This document shows, piece by piece, positions 1 through 13,099 of a stretch of 64,000 bases of DNA (positions are counted from its first letter, which is position 1; every line of letters begins with the position of its first letter). The position numbers and the translations under genes are program-made. The stretch covers positions 53,085,408-53,149,407 of the forward strand of contig OY829329.1 in the NCBI GenBank assembly GCA_963691655.1, written 5' to 3'. The notes beneath the pieces were generated by a model that was given only the letters and a program-made list of their open reading frames with translations, was not told the origin of the DNA and did not search any database. This DNA comes from Toxonevra muliebris (taxonomy: Eukaryota; Arthropoda; Insecta; Diptera; Pallopteridae).

Positions 1-2121
1 AGTACAAAAAAAATATAAAATAAAAACAAAATGAAGAAGCGTAACAGTAGAAACTAAACAAAATAAAACAGAAAATACTAAATAAAGTAAATCTGTAGAG
101 AGGGTTACGCGAATAAGAAACACATACACACATTGTACATAAATAAATATATAGGTATATGCATTGCATATATACAAAACATGTAAACAGGGAAGTTAAA
201 TAAAAGTCAATATATGATGTTAAGTTCGGTCAAGCGCATTTTCAATTTAGTAATAAACTTTAAAGGCAAAAAGCAAAGAAACAAACGAATAAAAAGTGGT
301 AAGTAGAATCGGTGGATGGTGGACAGACATGTTTTGAACAATAGGTACTCGTATGTGTATATAAAAGAACGATCGATATTTGTGGATTAACGCATTATAA
401 AACTAAAATAAAACAAACAAAAAAAACAAAAAACCAAACGAAAAACAAAAAAAAATTTAAAAAAAGGGATAAACTTGACACGCGATAAAAATGACACTAA
501 ATGTTAGTGGAACTATAAATTATATAGTTTTTTGTTTTCTTTTGGTTTTATTGAACCGAAAAAAAAACAGAAAAGCAAAAATATTAAGGGTTATGGTAGA
601 CGCGGAAAAATGTAAAACAAAAAGTAGTAGTAGAACGAGTAATAACGTAAGACAAAAAAGGTAGTTTGAAATAGTATGCGAAACTCAAAACGTGAACGCG
701 AAACTTTTTTTGCGCACACATTAGTCAAATTAAAAATCGCAAACACAAGGTGTGTGACCTTTTTAGTTCAGTTAAGTTTCATTTTTTTTTTTTTTTTGAT
801 GTTGGTATGTTATGTTTATGATTATGCGCTATTGGGAGTTGAGCGAAAATTGTACCCAAAACAATAACAAAAATAATTTTAATTTTGGCAAAATACAAAA
901 ATTATTTGCACAAAGGAAAATAAAATTACTTAACTAAGTTTCAACACGAAAATATAACGAAGTTTAATGTATTTTATAGTTTTTTTATTTATTTTTTTTT
1001 TGTAATAAGTTTTTGATAAGTGTGAGAACAAATTTCAGCATGAAACTTATTGTTCTGTGTTTTATTTAGTTTTTATTGGCGTACTGGAAGCATGTCGCGA
1101 AAAACGACAACAACAACACCTTCTGCTTCTTCTGACCATAAAATTTTGTCATGCTAAAAACTATAACCCAGTCATGCCATAAAACATTTTGCAAGTAAAT
1201 TAATATAATCAAATGAATATGAACAAAGTTTTGGATTTTCTAAAGAGTATGAAAGAAAATTAATACAAGAAAATTATGCCTAATAAAAGTTAATGCATAA
1301 AGTTTGCTAAAAGGTTGTACAAAATGATAATTTGCTTGGCTCAAGGCAAAAGTAGAGAAGAACTCACACCAAATTAAAGTTAAATATCAAATTAGTAAAA
1401 AAAAAATAAAACAATGTAACTATTTCTTAAATTTTAGATACGGTAAATTTGTAAAAAAAAAAACTTGGAAATCAGAAAGGGAGGAAGCTAATTATCATAA
1501 ATATCTCAACCCTCGATTTGGCCGCCATATAAATTTGACTCTGTAACTTTCGAAATTTGATCCGAAAATTGCAATATAACCAAAGAGAAAAGAAATAGAC
1601 AAGTTATAACAAAAACTAACCCCATATTAAAGACTATATATGTACCTAGAAACCCAGTCATACCTTAAAAATTGGACAGAAACTAAGAAATGAAACAAGG
1701 AAGCGTTGGGTGCCATACAAAGAAAAGTATAATATCACAATACTTTTGAACTCAATACAATTTTAACAGAAGATTGTTATACAACAACAAAAATGGGAAG
1801 AACAATTACAATTAATCGTTAAACATATCGCTAGCTTAGAGCGTATGGCGCCAAGTCTATATTCCTTTTTTGTGAAAAATTAGATTTTGATGCAGTAAGA
1901 AAGAGATATTAAAATTAAATCGTTTTTAAAAAGAATTATGTACTTAGAAGCGTTAAAAGCAGCTTTCAAAAAGCACACGGTAAGTCACGTAAAAAATAGC
2001 AAATTGTTAATTAAACGTTATCTCGTAAGGCTACTTAATTTTTGCAGAAATTTTGTATCAAAAAATATTTTTTTGGAAAGTTTTTTGTCTTTCCTGTAAA
2101 ATGTGAAAGCGTCTTTTCATT
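1..2121. other. A-rich non-coding stretch
   Basis: No convincing coding region. The plus strand is rich in A runs and in AAAC/AATAAA-like strings, as in a long fly 3' UTR or intergenic spacer. The longest open frame (676-867) is short and runs through a homopolymer T tract. It could be the 3' UTR of a gene lying to the left, but no coding exon is visible to support that. Confidence 0.5.
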
Positions 2122-4420
2122 GTAGGTTAGGTTAGGTTAGAGTGGTTGTCCTATCATAATAGGACCTACTTAAGCCAATAAGGCCCGTTGCAATACCACG
2201 TGGCTTATCCACAATTCCCCAATCTTACAATGAACTTTGTGGTTAATAGAGTTGAACCATTTTGTGGCTTTAATAAACCTATATAAATCTCTGATGTCAG
2301 CAGATTCGAGGTCAGCAAGATTGCTGTAGAAGGATTGACCTAAAGATTTTAGTCTACATGTGGCAAGCGCTGGACAGTTACAGAGAAAGTGGAGATTAGT
2401 TTCCTCCTCTTCCTCGTCTAGGCAGCATCTGCAGAAGTCATTTGAAGGTAGCCCCAATCTGCTGGCATGCCTGACGATCAGACAATGTCCAGTGATTATT
2501 GCTATTTATTTAGCGAAGCAAGAGAATTTGACATCTTTGGGTTGTAGGAGGGCCAAATTAGTTTTGTTACCTATGTTAATCAATTGGCTACATATGTTCA
2601 GTTTGCAGGTTGCCATAGGCATACCTGGGTATGCACGAGGAGTAGGGAATGTTGTGCCTAGCCTTGCTTTACAATTACCCGCAATGTCACTATGACCTGG
2701 TACCCAATACAGGTGTACCTTGAAATGCTCAGATATCTCATAAGAGATAGTCGGCATTTGGAGACTACTTTGGAGGTAGTTATTACACTATTAAGTGATT
2801 TAATGGCCGCTTGGCTATCCGTGAAGATGTAAATATCACATGGTGATAATTTACTGCACTTTAGCCAGTCAGCTACTTTTTTAATCGCCGTTACCTCTCC
2901 TTGAAACACGCTGCAGTGGCCCGGAAGGCGAAAAGATTTTTGAATGTCCAGACTGTTTTAAAAGATACTTTCTCCCACTCTACCGTCCAGTTTGGAGCCA
3001 TCCGTATAGAACTGAATGAATTTACCAAGCTGAACTGACCCCTCCGACCATTCCTTTCTGGTGGGACTATGCGTGATAAATTTATTATCACTTAGCTTAG
3101 CAAAAGCGTAGTCGATATTCTTGAGAATTGAGCTACTTGTATCTTGTAATATTCCAAAATGTCCGTAGCTAGAGCTGGTCTATGGTGAGACTATGTTTAA
3201 TCTAATGGCCGCAGTTTTTTGCTGTGTATTTTTCCGCGAGATCCATTGGAAGCAGGTGAAGCATGGTTTCTAAGGCTTTGGTAGGTGTAATCCTGAGTAC
3301 CCTTGTTGCCAGTAGACACGCCATTCTCTGCACCTTGGCCAAATGCCCGCAGTGAACATCCTTTTCAAGAGATGTCCACCAAACCATAACACCATAAAGC
3401 AGTATAGGTCTGACTACAGCTCTGTAAAGCCAGAGAACTGCCAATGGCTCTTTTGGAAGAATAGAGCGCAACTGAGGCTTTTTTCACCCTGTCTTGGATG
3501 GTTTGTTTCCATTTTAGTTTCCTGTCTAGTATAAGGCCTAAGTTTTTGGCTTGCTCTACAGGTAACAGTGGGACCCCTTTAAGTATAGGTGGGTCAAATG
3601 AGGGAATCTTATGTTTCCTGGTAAATAGGACTAATTTCGTTTTACTTGGGTTGATGTTCAGGCCACATCTGCCGCACCATTTAGTTAAGACAGAGAGACT
3701 TCTCTTAATTAGCTCTGTTAAAGTGCTTAGATATTTGCCTGAGACTGATAAGGTAACATCATCCGCGTATGCAAAGACCTTGCATCCTGTTTTTTTAGAG
3801 ATATGAGCAATTCTTTCACGACAAGGTTCCAGAGACACGGTGAGAGGATTCCACTTTGGGGTGTGCCTCTGTTCGCGAATCTTCTGATAGAGGAGTTGCC
3901 TAGTGTCGAATTGATTGCCTTGTTTTTTAGCATCTGGTCAATCAATTCCGTAAGCGAAGCATCGATCTCAAGATTCTTCAGTGATGAGGTAATTGCTTCT
4001 GGTGTGACATTGTTAAAGCCGCCTTCTATGCACAGAAAGACGGCAACAGTATAATCTTTGTGGTGCATCGATTTCCCAATATGATGAGCCAAATCTACAG
4101 ATTTGCTCTTAGTGTAGGCATGCTGGGGCTTTCCGGACGAAGGAAGACAAACTCATCGGTCTGTAGTCCTTCGGCTTGGAGTTTGACGCTTTTCCTCCCT
4201 TAGGGATGAAGACGACATTTACCTCTCGCCACTTCAGTAGAATGTATGAGAGGTTTAAGCAGGCTTAGATATTAATTTCTAACTAAGGTAGCACTATGTC
4301 AGAAGCTATTTGAAGTTCAGCGGGAATTATATTATTTGGTCCCGGTGACTTAAATGGTTTAAAACCATTGTCTAGAAAGCCAGCAATATTAAAAATTACC
4401 TTGAAAACTAAAATTATAAG
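2122..4420 (-). pseudogene. 5'-truncated, decayed LINE (RT, RNase H, C-terminal zinc finger)
   Basis: Minus-strand remnant of a non-LTR retrotransposon related to, but clearly different from, the LINE at 13.6-19.7 kb. In coding order it starts inside the reverse transcriptase (FKPFKSPG near 4350), then shows PQSGILSP near 3860, the FAYADD catalytic box near 3765, an RNase H start with YTDGSKLDG near 3010, TDSQAA near 2820 and a C-terminal CRCC...H...C finger near 2420. The reading frame is broken several times. The first catalytic aspartate of the RT is gone: FLCIEGGF where the other copy has FLDIEGAF. The endonuclease and ORF1 are missing, so this is a dead 5'-truncated insertion. Its 3' end (plus-strand 2122-2139) is a short run of TTAGG-type repeats. 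The left limit of the RT (about 4420) is approximate and no target duplication could be identified. Confidence 0.85.
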
Positions 4421-7400
4421 AGAAATTATAAAACTTTTAAATATCTTTTACAGCTGCTAGAATCAAACTTTTTCGATAGAAAATAGACCCACCCAGAGTT
4501 GCCAGTAAAAATATATGTACATTCACAAATACTTTAGAAAATTATTATAAATTTGCCAATTTAAAACTTCAAATTTAATTTTTCATTTACAACAAGTTAA
4601 TAAAAAATTCTACTACATACACATATCTACACTAAATTGCGGTCGGTTAAAGAAACTGAATGCATTAAGTACGTACTGCATCAAAATTAGAACAAAACAT
4701 TAAAAATTCAAAAATATAAATTCGAGCACGCTTCATAAACTTACGGATAGGTAAATATACTTTAACAATAATAAAAAAAAGAAGAAAATAAACCCTTTCT
4801 GCCTTGTAGTCAACAACATTTTTAACCGAAAACAATGCAAAAGAATAGCTACAAGTTTACTGAACCGCAAAATTACTTATGCGTGTGCATTCCGGCTGAC
4901 GGGTTGAACGAGGAGTTAAGCTAGGGAATGCAAGTAAACAAAAGGCACAATTCCAATGAAAAAATGGTAAAAAAAACAGACACACACATCAACTTTGTTG
5001 CAACAAATTGCAGTAGTTAAAAAATATACAAACGAACAAAAAAAAAAAGAAAAACAAAAAGAGTTAGTTTGTTAGTTAGCTGGCAGTAGTAGCAGCGTAA
5101 GCAATAAGAAGTTGATGATGACGCGCCACACACATACTATTGCAACATTTCTCTCAGGTGTGAATATGTACTTTAGTTTTAGGGAAAATGTTGCTATGAA
5201 TGGTAGTGGTAAATAGTTTCTAGTTTTATTGTTGGTACATGTTTTTTTTTTTTTTTAATGAACACATGAATTGGCAGACGTACATAGAGGCTAACTAATT
5301 GAATGAATGACTGACTGGCTTGACTGACGGAATGACAAACGCATAGAAACTTGCGTTGACACATTTTATTTTATTTTTGAAAATACATAGTAGTGAGTTA
5401 ACTATAAAATTAAAAAATTTTAGTATTGTTGTAACAATGGCCGTAGTCGTAGTCATCATCATCATCAACGTCGCCTTAGGTCGTTGGTCATTGGCGCTCG
5501 TCGTCGTAACCGTCGTCGCAACGTTGGCGACAGGGCATATTACGGCGTTTTTTTTTTAAATGTTTTTCTTTTGCTTTGTTACCTTTTTTTTGGTTTTTTG
5601 ACTTTATTTTCAGTTATTAATTATGTACGTGTAGAAGACACATACCTATACATACCTACACATTTCAATGCGTGTACTTTGTGGTACCGAAAGTACTAAA
5701 AAAAAAACAACAAAATTTAAACTTCCACAGGGTACGCAGTAAAAATCAGTAGTGGTGGTGGTGGTAGTTGGTTGTGGTGATGTGGTGTTGGTGATGTGGT
5801 GTTGGTGATGTGGTGTTGGTTATGGTGAGATGGTAACGGCGGTGCCAGAGTTTTCATTTTTGTAAACTTCTGTTAAAATGTGCATTGTTTATGCGGTTGA
5901 TGTTTTAATTTTATTTTTTCTTGTACCTTCTTTCATTTTATTCTGTTATTTTTCTGTGTAATGTTTTCAATTTGTTGCTGCTTTTGTGTTGTTTTTGCCA
6001 TGTCATTATTTATACATACATTGTTGTTGAATGTGGATATTTTTTTTAAATAAAACCTAAAACTTTTTAAAACAACTTCTCGTATTTTTCTTTTGTCGTA
6101 GGAAAGTGTTAAAATTGTCTCCCAAAAACTTGAACTTTTTTCCTTTTTTTTTGGAGTAACAGCAGTTCCACTTTGAAAAAGTTTATGTATATTTTATGTT
6201 GACTGTGTAACAAAAGCAACTTTATTTAAGTCATGCTAAGCCAAGTTACATACCAACTTTGCTTTTTGTATTCTTTCTTTGTAACCAACACACAGCACAG
6301 TTGGAGAACATGAACACACCTTATATTCTTCATTCCATCAATGTTGTATGTTGTGCGGCATTTGTTTAATGTTTTTTTTATCTTTTTCTTCTTTTACTTC
6401 TTTTTCTTTTACTTCTACTGTTCCTCCTGTGTTCGTTTTTATTCTAGAATATTTTTGTGGTCTAGAAAAATATATAACCACAAAAGTTTATGTTTCATAG
6501 TTTTCTTTTTCAATTGTATTGTTTTTACTTTTGGTTAAAAACAAAGTTGAGAATTTTCGTGTTACATTTCGAGGCTAGAATTTCATTGTATATACCGTGA
6601 TTTTACACAGATATGTATGCAAGTACCTTTTTGAAAATATAGTATGAAATTTTCTATAGCATTATATTGCCACTAGAGTAGAGTTTTTGGTAGCAACATT
6701 TAGTGTGATTATAATATTCTTCTCTGAGAACAGTTAATCTCACATAATAATTTCAAGTTTGCGTTGGTGTTAATAAAGCCACTATTAATGTTTGGCTTCT
6801 ATCAAGTGGCAAAAAATAAATACAATCTTAACTTTGGAATCTATTTTTCTATAAGTATTCTCATCAAAATCATTATAATCTTTGTAGCTGATCATCAAGT
6901 TCCCAAATGGTGCTGAAAATTCAAGTATATTACTCGAATTTAAAAAAAAATTTTGTAGCAGACGGGAGACATATCGTTTCAAACTAATTCAAGGAATTCA
7001 GTGGTGATAACTGTTTTTCCCCTATCAGCAGCGTTTTATACAAAAATTTTTTTGAGGTTATGGATTGGGGGTATACTACGAAGTTACATGTTCCTCTTCT
7101 TATTGCGGTGAAAAATTGTATCGAGGGGTTTTTTGGCATGAAAAAACTGAATCTGGCATTTATTTGCAGAAAAAAATAATTTTAGACATGCCTCCCATAC
7201 AAAAAACCGTCAAAAATCAAAAAAGTGGAAAATTTGTATGGGAGTGTATGGGAGGTACCCTTATTTTACATCGAAATAACTTAAATTTGATTGCACGCGG
7301 GCCTAAGGTTTGCCCGTTTCTAACAGATTAAGTATAATAAACAATAAAATAACTTGTAAGTATTGCATCAGAGCTTGTTTGTACGCTCGGAAAGTTATAG

Positions 7401-7440
7401 TAAAATTTTCTGTAGAATATTTTCCTCCAACATATTAACC
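4421..7440. other. Non-coding stretch with low-complexity and trinucleotide islands
   Basis: No supportable gene. Contents are A/T runs, a CGT/CAT-rich island at about 5440-5540, a GGT-rich minisatellite at 5776-5817 and several T-rich tracts. Apparent open frames here (5356-5559, 5484-5699, 6341-6538, 7065-7331) lack an ATG or run through low-complexity sequence. At 7360-7510 begins a dispersed repeat that is also found at 13100-13340. Confidence 0.5.
5776..5817. repeat. 14-bp GGTGATGTGGTGTT minisatellite, 3 copies
   Basis: Three consecutive exact copies of a 14-bp G/T-rich unit, set in a wider GGT-rich tract (about 5748-5830). Strand asymmetry is strong, with G and T on the plus strand. 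Confidence 0.85.
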
Positions 7441-7590
7441 TTTTGGCGCCCACCAGTATAGATCAGTTTTGCCCTTTTCGAAAAAGTGAATAGTTTCTTT
7501 AAAGAAATATACTCTACAGAAAGATATCTGAGAACAGGCACAAACAACAATTATTGGTTTAGATTAACCAATAAACAATAAAACATGCAA

Positions 7591-7746
7591 CCCCATGTTG
7601 GGCGCTCTATAAATTTTATAAATATTCTTTTATTAAAATTTATCCAAAAATAAATTATTATATATACTATACCAGAAAAAAAACAACACTAGCACCATAG
7701 TTGATGAGAAATGAGGAAAAATATATGCAATCCCACGTTGGGCGCT
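7591..7746 (-). repeat. Two monomers with a tRNA-Lys PBS-like core
   Basis: Two minus-strand copies, 140 bp apart, of a GCGCCCAACGTGGG-like core (7591-7607 and 7731-7746), each in the same A/T-rich context with TATA before and GCAT after. The core matches the primer-binding site complementary to the 3' end of tRNA-Lys used by some LTR retroelements. No LTR or retroelement gene is visible beside it. Similar pairs occur at 12.7, 23.4-23.5 and 25.5-25.8 kb. Confidence 0.6.
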
Positions 7747-7824
7747 ATAAACATTTTATAGAAATAGAAGAAATATAATCCATGTAGGATTCCTTAAACT
7801 AAAGACTGATAGGGAGGGTATAGA

Positions 7825-8589
7825 TAGTGTTGATTCGATACACACATAGTATCGATACTTTTACTCATTACTTGTATCGAATAAAAGTATCGATGCTACC
7901 GAAAATATCGGAAAAAAGTATCGAATATGTACTTGTATCGAATACTTGTTTAAAGAGACAAATAACTCTTTTTTAGTGGTTGTCAAGGAAAGCATTCAGG
8001 CCAGAACGGTCCATTGTTATACAACATGGTTGAGCCTACAGTTTACACTACTCAACACGAGTTTTCGCCAATAAATCATGGTTTTGAGATATTTCCACTG
8101 GAAAGACGTGAATCATATAGAAATGACGTTAATTTAATTTAGCAAATCGCTGGAAAATTTATAATAGAAGGAAAACTAATCAACAGATTAAAGATTGTTA
8201 AAAATATTTTATTTTAATGAAAAGGTTTCAATAAGCATTATGTTCTACATGCATGGCCGGAAATATCTTTTGGAACTTCAATACTGTACTGCAATATTGT
8301 CATACATTGAAATATTGCAAAATGGACTGAAATATTTTGAATAATTTTGCAGTAGCATTTTGAAATATATTATTGATTGCTGTAAAATATTTTAAAATGA
8401 TCCGCAATTTTAAATATTGTATAGCAATATTTTAGTTTTTTAAATAAATATTTTCCAAAAGTATCGAGTATCCGATACTGACCCTTTTTTCCGATACCAA
8501 GTAAAATAGTTATGTTATAGCATCGAGTAAAAAAAGTACTTGAATCGAATGAAAAGTATCGAGTTTTTACTTGCATCGAATCATCACTA
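7825..8589. mobile_element. Non-autonomous hAT-type element, 765 bp
   Basis: Bounded by terminal inverted repeats: left TAGTGTTGATTCGAT, right end in reverse complement TAGTGATGATTCGAT. It is flanked by a perfect 8-bp duplication, GGTATAGA, at 7817-7824 and 8590-8597. Eight-bp duplications and TAGNG termini are the signature of the hAT superfamily. Roughly 130 bp at each end are filled with subterminal GTATCGA-like repeats in both orientations, which in hAT elements are usual transposase-binding regions. The interior is AT-rich without a transposase frame, so it must have moved with help from another copy. Confidence 0.88.
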
Positions 8590-8673
8590 GGTATAGAATA
8601 AGAGGGGATCTAAAAATTAAATAGGATTATGAGGGTGACCACCGAAGCAACCTTCTATGGAAGCCCTCCGCCT

Positions 8674-9403
8674 CACAGTGGTTTGACTGCGGAAAAAAAT
8701 TATTTTTTTTACGCGTCGATATTAGAAAACTTTTTCTTAATTTCTATTCATAAATATTTCATTAGCATATTAAAAAAAATCAGATTAAATAATTGTAGGT
8801 AAGTTGTCGAAATTGATGAATGTTAAACACAAAGTGTTAGCATGCATTTTGAAGCATTTTCGGAAGCGTTTTTTGTTTAACTATAGTTTTTAGAAACTAA
8901 AATTTCAAGTTAATTCCTTAAGTTTGGTGGACCAGGTCTATCTTACGAAACTGTGCGAAATATTTTAATATATAAAAATGTAAAATATAATTTCTTAGCT
9001 AAATAACACAAAAAAATAATAGCTGCGGATCCCATTTTTATTAACAAAATACTAAATGCATATCGGGTAAAAACTGTATGAAAATGTGAGTATTTGTGGT
9101 ATCAGTGTTCTTTTAAGAGATAGAAATTTGTTTGTCAAAAATAAAAAAATATGAACTAAAATGAAATGTTGAAACAGTTAAAACCATTTTTTATGATATT
9201 TATCTCAGTATCTTGACTGTAACGTATTTTTAGAGCTATTTCAATTTTACTGTTTTATGGGAAGTGGGCGTGGCAGTTGGCCGATCACGCCCATTTTCAA
9301 AATTTTTCTTTTCCACGACCTAAGAGTGACTCATGCCAAAAATCGTTATGCTGAGAGGATCCCTTATTTTTTTCCGCACTTTGAATGGAGTCAAACCACT
9401 GTG
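8674..9403. mobile_element. Non-autonomous Transib-type element with 12/23 RSS-like ends
   Basis: Both ends begin with the heptamer CACAGTG and continue GTTTGACT. On the left the heptamer (8674-8680) is followed by 12 bp and then AAAAAAATT (8693-8701). On the right, read inward, the heptamer (9397-9403) is followed by 23 bp and then AAAAAAATA (9365-9373). The flanks are CGCCT (8669-8673) and CGCCG (9404-9408), a 5-bp GC-rich target duplication with one mismatch. CACWRTG termini and GC-rich 5-bp duplications are diagnostic of Transib, the DDE family from which RAG1 derives. The 730 bp contain no recognisable transposase. A hAT call was considered because of the inner CAGTG, but there is no 8-bp duplication. 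Confidence 0.82.
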
Positions 9404-12400
9404 CGCCGGTCATTCAAATTGTCGTGATGAGGGAAGAGGGCCTTGGCTTCGGATGAAGCCATTCTCGAAACGGGTTGCTGAGGACGATTCCTGAAGAAAC
9501 TTGATTTGAAATGCGATTCTCTGAGCAAAAGAAAAACTATATACGCTGCTATTAAAAGTAAAATAAATTGTATTGAACTATCAAATTATTTTTCTTTATA
9601 TGAGCCGCCTATAAATCTTAGGAATAATAGAATTTTAGATATAGACGAAATTTGTAAAACCAATTATGCCTTGAACGAACCCAATAAACGGTACATTCGA
9701 TTATGTAATAATTATAAAAATTTAAATGAAAATGAATATCGTGTTAGACTAAGCCTTTTTATTTTATTCAATTAAAAATGTTTGTTTTTTTTTCTTTTGT
9801 TATTATTTGTTAAATAAGCATTTGTTTTATAGTCTGTAAGATTAAATTATCAGTAGACTGAAATATATATAAATAAATAAAAAGTATCAAAAGTATAAAG
9901 CAGGTGAGGATCCACCAGTATCGGCAGAGACCAAGGCTACTGACTCAGACATTTACAAGCCGAGCCGGCAGCTGTTATGATGCACGCAATATACTTATTT
10001 CGTCTCTCTTGACTGACAACATATCTGACTCACAAAAGTAAAGTAGATAAACAGGGAAGGGATACAGATTCAGATACTGCTGAAGCTAAGCTATATTTAA
10101 TGTGCAAAGTCAAGTTTTTCACGGTGAGTAATAGGAATGAACTTTCGAATACGTTTAGCGATTCGTTAGTCCATTTCCTATAACAGGCCATTCAAAGTCA
10201 AGTTCGATGTTGAGTCCAGCTTTTTCATCTTCGTATTTTCAAATGTTCCATAATGATCCCAAATCACGACAGGAAAGAAAACGAGAGAAAAAAGGAAAGA
10301 AGGTAAAACCGACAGCTTAACAACTGATACTTTAGTTATATCCTTTTTTGCTTTGGACATTAAGGAGAACTCTAATTGCAAGGAAACTGGAAGGATTGGC
10401 AAAAAACGACCCAAGTCATGGTTGCCGGATTGCCCAGAAAGAAGAGCAAGACTGTGCCTACCAGTACAGCTCGCCTTTCTGATAACTTGTACTAAAATAA
10501 ATATTTAAAATTTACAAAGGTTTCAAAATATCATTTTAATTGGCAAAAGTTGGCTGAAGTGATTTAAAATACAACAAAAAATGTGGACGTCTTGCAAAAT
10601 TAGTATAGATTTTTTTTGACATAACTTTCGTTTTAAAAAAATACTGAAAAATTTCTTAATGCTTATTTAAGACTATAAATTTCCTTACAGACATACACAA
10701 ATAAACAACAATTTTTAAATATTTCTTGATTAATATACTAGACAAAAATAGCTTGAATATGTACTTGGAAAAGAGAAACATTACTTTTTACCGCGTCATA
10801 TAAATTGTTTATTTTTAACAAATTTATTAATATGAAAAATGTACTCAACTCGTTTTTGGTTAACAAATAAATTTCCAACACTTACAGTCAGTCAAACACT
10901 TGTACTTAAATATATCACACACAAACTGTAACAAGTAATTATAATTATTTATATTATTTGTTATGAATATGTGGAATGTTTATAATCTTATCAAGAGAAT
11001 GATGAATGTGTGAATAATAATATTAACTCATATATTTTTCATAATAATAATAAAAATAAAATGTATTTAAGCATAACAACACAACAGCACTACTACACAA
11101 CAATTGTTCATCAATTGTGCAAATAAACATTCAACTTCATACAATTAACATTTTGAAATACCTAGAGACGACGTCAATAAGTCAGCAAGACTAATCATCA
11201 GCCTTAATGATCAACCAATATACATACATATGTATAACTTGTACATGTAGAGTGCTAATAGGCGCACCATATCGTAGGTACTTTTATGTGAGTGTGTAAA
11301 TACGGTGAGGTACCAAAGAAGAATTTATGACTTGTCAACAAATTATTTCCCATTTTCCCATCAAGTCAGCCAGTTAGCAATAAAGCAAGGGTTACTCTCT
11401 AACGTATTTGTAAGTCCACAATATCGTCATTGACTGGCGTCCGTCGCGGTCGTGGTGGCCATCATCGCCAACATTCTAAGTGATTCATTAAACACCAAAC
11501 AAAGTAAAATTGAACTAGGTTTAGGTACCTACATATATGACTATATGAGTACCTAGAATCATATGCAATGCATACGTCTCTCAGTATTTGTATGCATATA
11601 GATAAAAGTTTATATAAACAAAATTGTAGTGTTTAATAAGCTCACTCACAAATTCAATTCAACTTTTTTTTTTTTTTTATTTATTTTGGAAATTTTTTAT
11701 TGAACGCATTTTTTCCAAGAAAATACCCAACAAAAATTTCATCAACTTATGTGAGCAACAAGCAACACACACACAGCACACCCACAACAACACTATCTAT
11801 GAGTTTATAAAGAATAAGTACCTACGTACTTATACCTATAGCTAAGGAGAAGAAACAACAGATGAACAAGTAGAGGAAGACGTTGAAATGCCGGCAAGAC
11901 AGGCACGGAAAATGATTTTGTAGTGCTTTTATTTCTCTCTTTCTATCTGAGGTGTAGAGGTAGACTTTTGAAATATTCTTTTTTTTAATTTTTTTTTTTT
12001 TTTTTTTGAAAAACAAAACAAATATAATTAAAAACAACTGACGTCAAAAAAATCAAAAATATACAAAACAAAAACACAACACCAAAAATATGAAATGCAT
12101 AAAAATCGAAAAACAGCAGCAATAGCTTGGAAAAATAATAAATTAAATTAGAAATATAGTTTTTAATTAGAATATGTTGGAAAAACTATTTGTACTATAA
12201 TTACTGTTTTAATTACATCGAAATTGTGTTTTGTAAACATTTAATATATTTATTATTATGTACTATGTAGTTAGTCTACTGGGCATTATGGATGGTTAAT
12301 GTGAGAGCAAAAGAAATATTAAATGTAGTAAAAGTTCTGTTTATTATTATAGTTATAACCTAATTAGAATTAATTTGGCATACAATTTATGATAATTTAA

Positions 12401-12674
12401 TTTTATCATTTTTTTTTGGTTCAGCAAAAGATTAGATAGCATAATCCTAATCGTAATAAAAGTCAAAAGAGATGTTTTTGTTTGAAGAAAAAACAAAAAA
12501 CAAACTGTAAATGGGTTTGCTACCCTGCGTCAATGGAAAATTTATATTATAAACAATTATTTCTATGAAGATTAAAAAGAATATGCAATAAAAAAATAAA
12601 CAAAATGTCATATTAGAATTGGGATAGATAAATTAATTTATAATTTAATTATAAAAAAATATGTATAAAAAAGT

Positions 12675-12830
12675 ATGGCGCCTACCATGGGGTAATATGT
12701 AAGCATTTTGATTCTTCGATTAAATTTTATTTATAAATAACTATTAACAAGAAATTTACTTATAAGCTTTATTTTTTTATTTATAAGTTTTCTAACAAAA
12801 AATATATATAACGCTCAATATGAGGATGCA
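12675..12830 (+). repeat. PBS-like core repeat pair (degenerate)
   Basis: TGGCGCCTACCATGGGG at 12675-12691, with a weaker relative (ACGCTCAATATGAGG) about 135 bp downstream. Both are followed by similar ATGCAAG/ATGTAAG and ATTTTGATT/ATTTTAGTT sequence. Same family as the pairs at 7.6-7.7, 23.4-23.5 and 25.5-25.8 kb. Confidence 0.5.
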
Positions 12831-13099
12831 AGTATTTTAGTTTTCTAATAAAAACGCAGATTGCCATTGACTCCCCACTTAGCTCCCGTAACAAAACTGA
12901 CGCTGCGGTTTTCTGTATATGTGGCATACGTATTTTTGCTGTTTGATTATTAACAAATTACACTGTCCGACAAAAATCAAATTTTTCAACAAAAAAAAAC
13001 TGAAAGTGGATTCTGATAGAACTTGAAAAAAAAAATTATACGTGTCTCGGCGTTTTAAAAGTTTACGTATAATTTTCTTTTTACACGGGCCTAACGTTA

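Noticed and set aside
5356..5699. Two overlapping frames in the CGT/CAT-rich island
   Set aside because: Trinucleotide low complexity, no ATG at the first frame's start and no motif.
8676..9401. hAT assignment for the 8.7-9.4 kb element because of CAGTGG termini
   Set aside because: No 8-bp duplication is found, whereas CACAGTG ends, 12/23 spacing and a 5-bp CGCCT/CGCCG duplication fit Transib.
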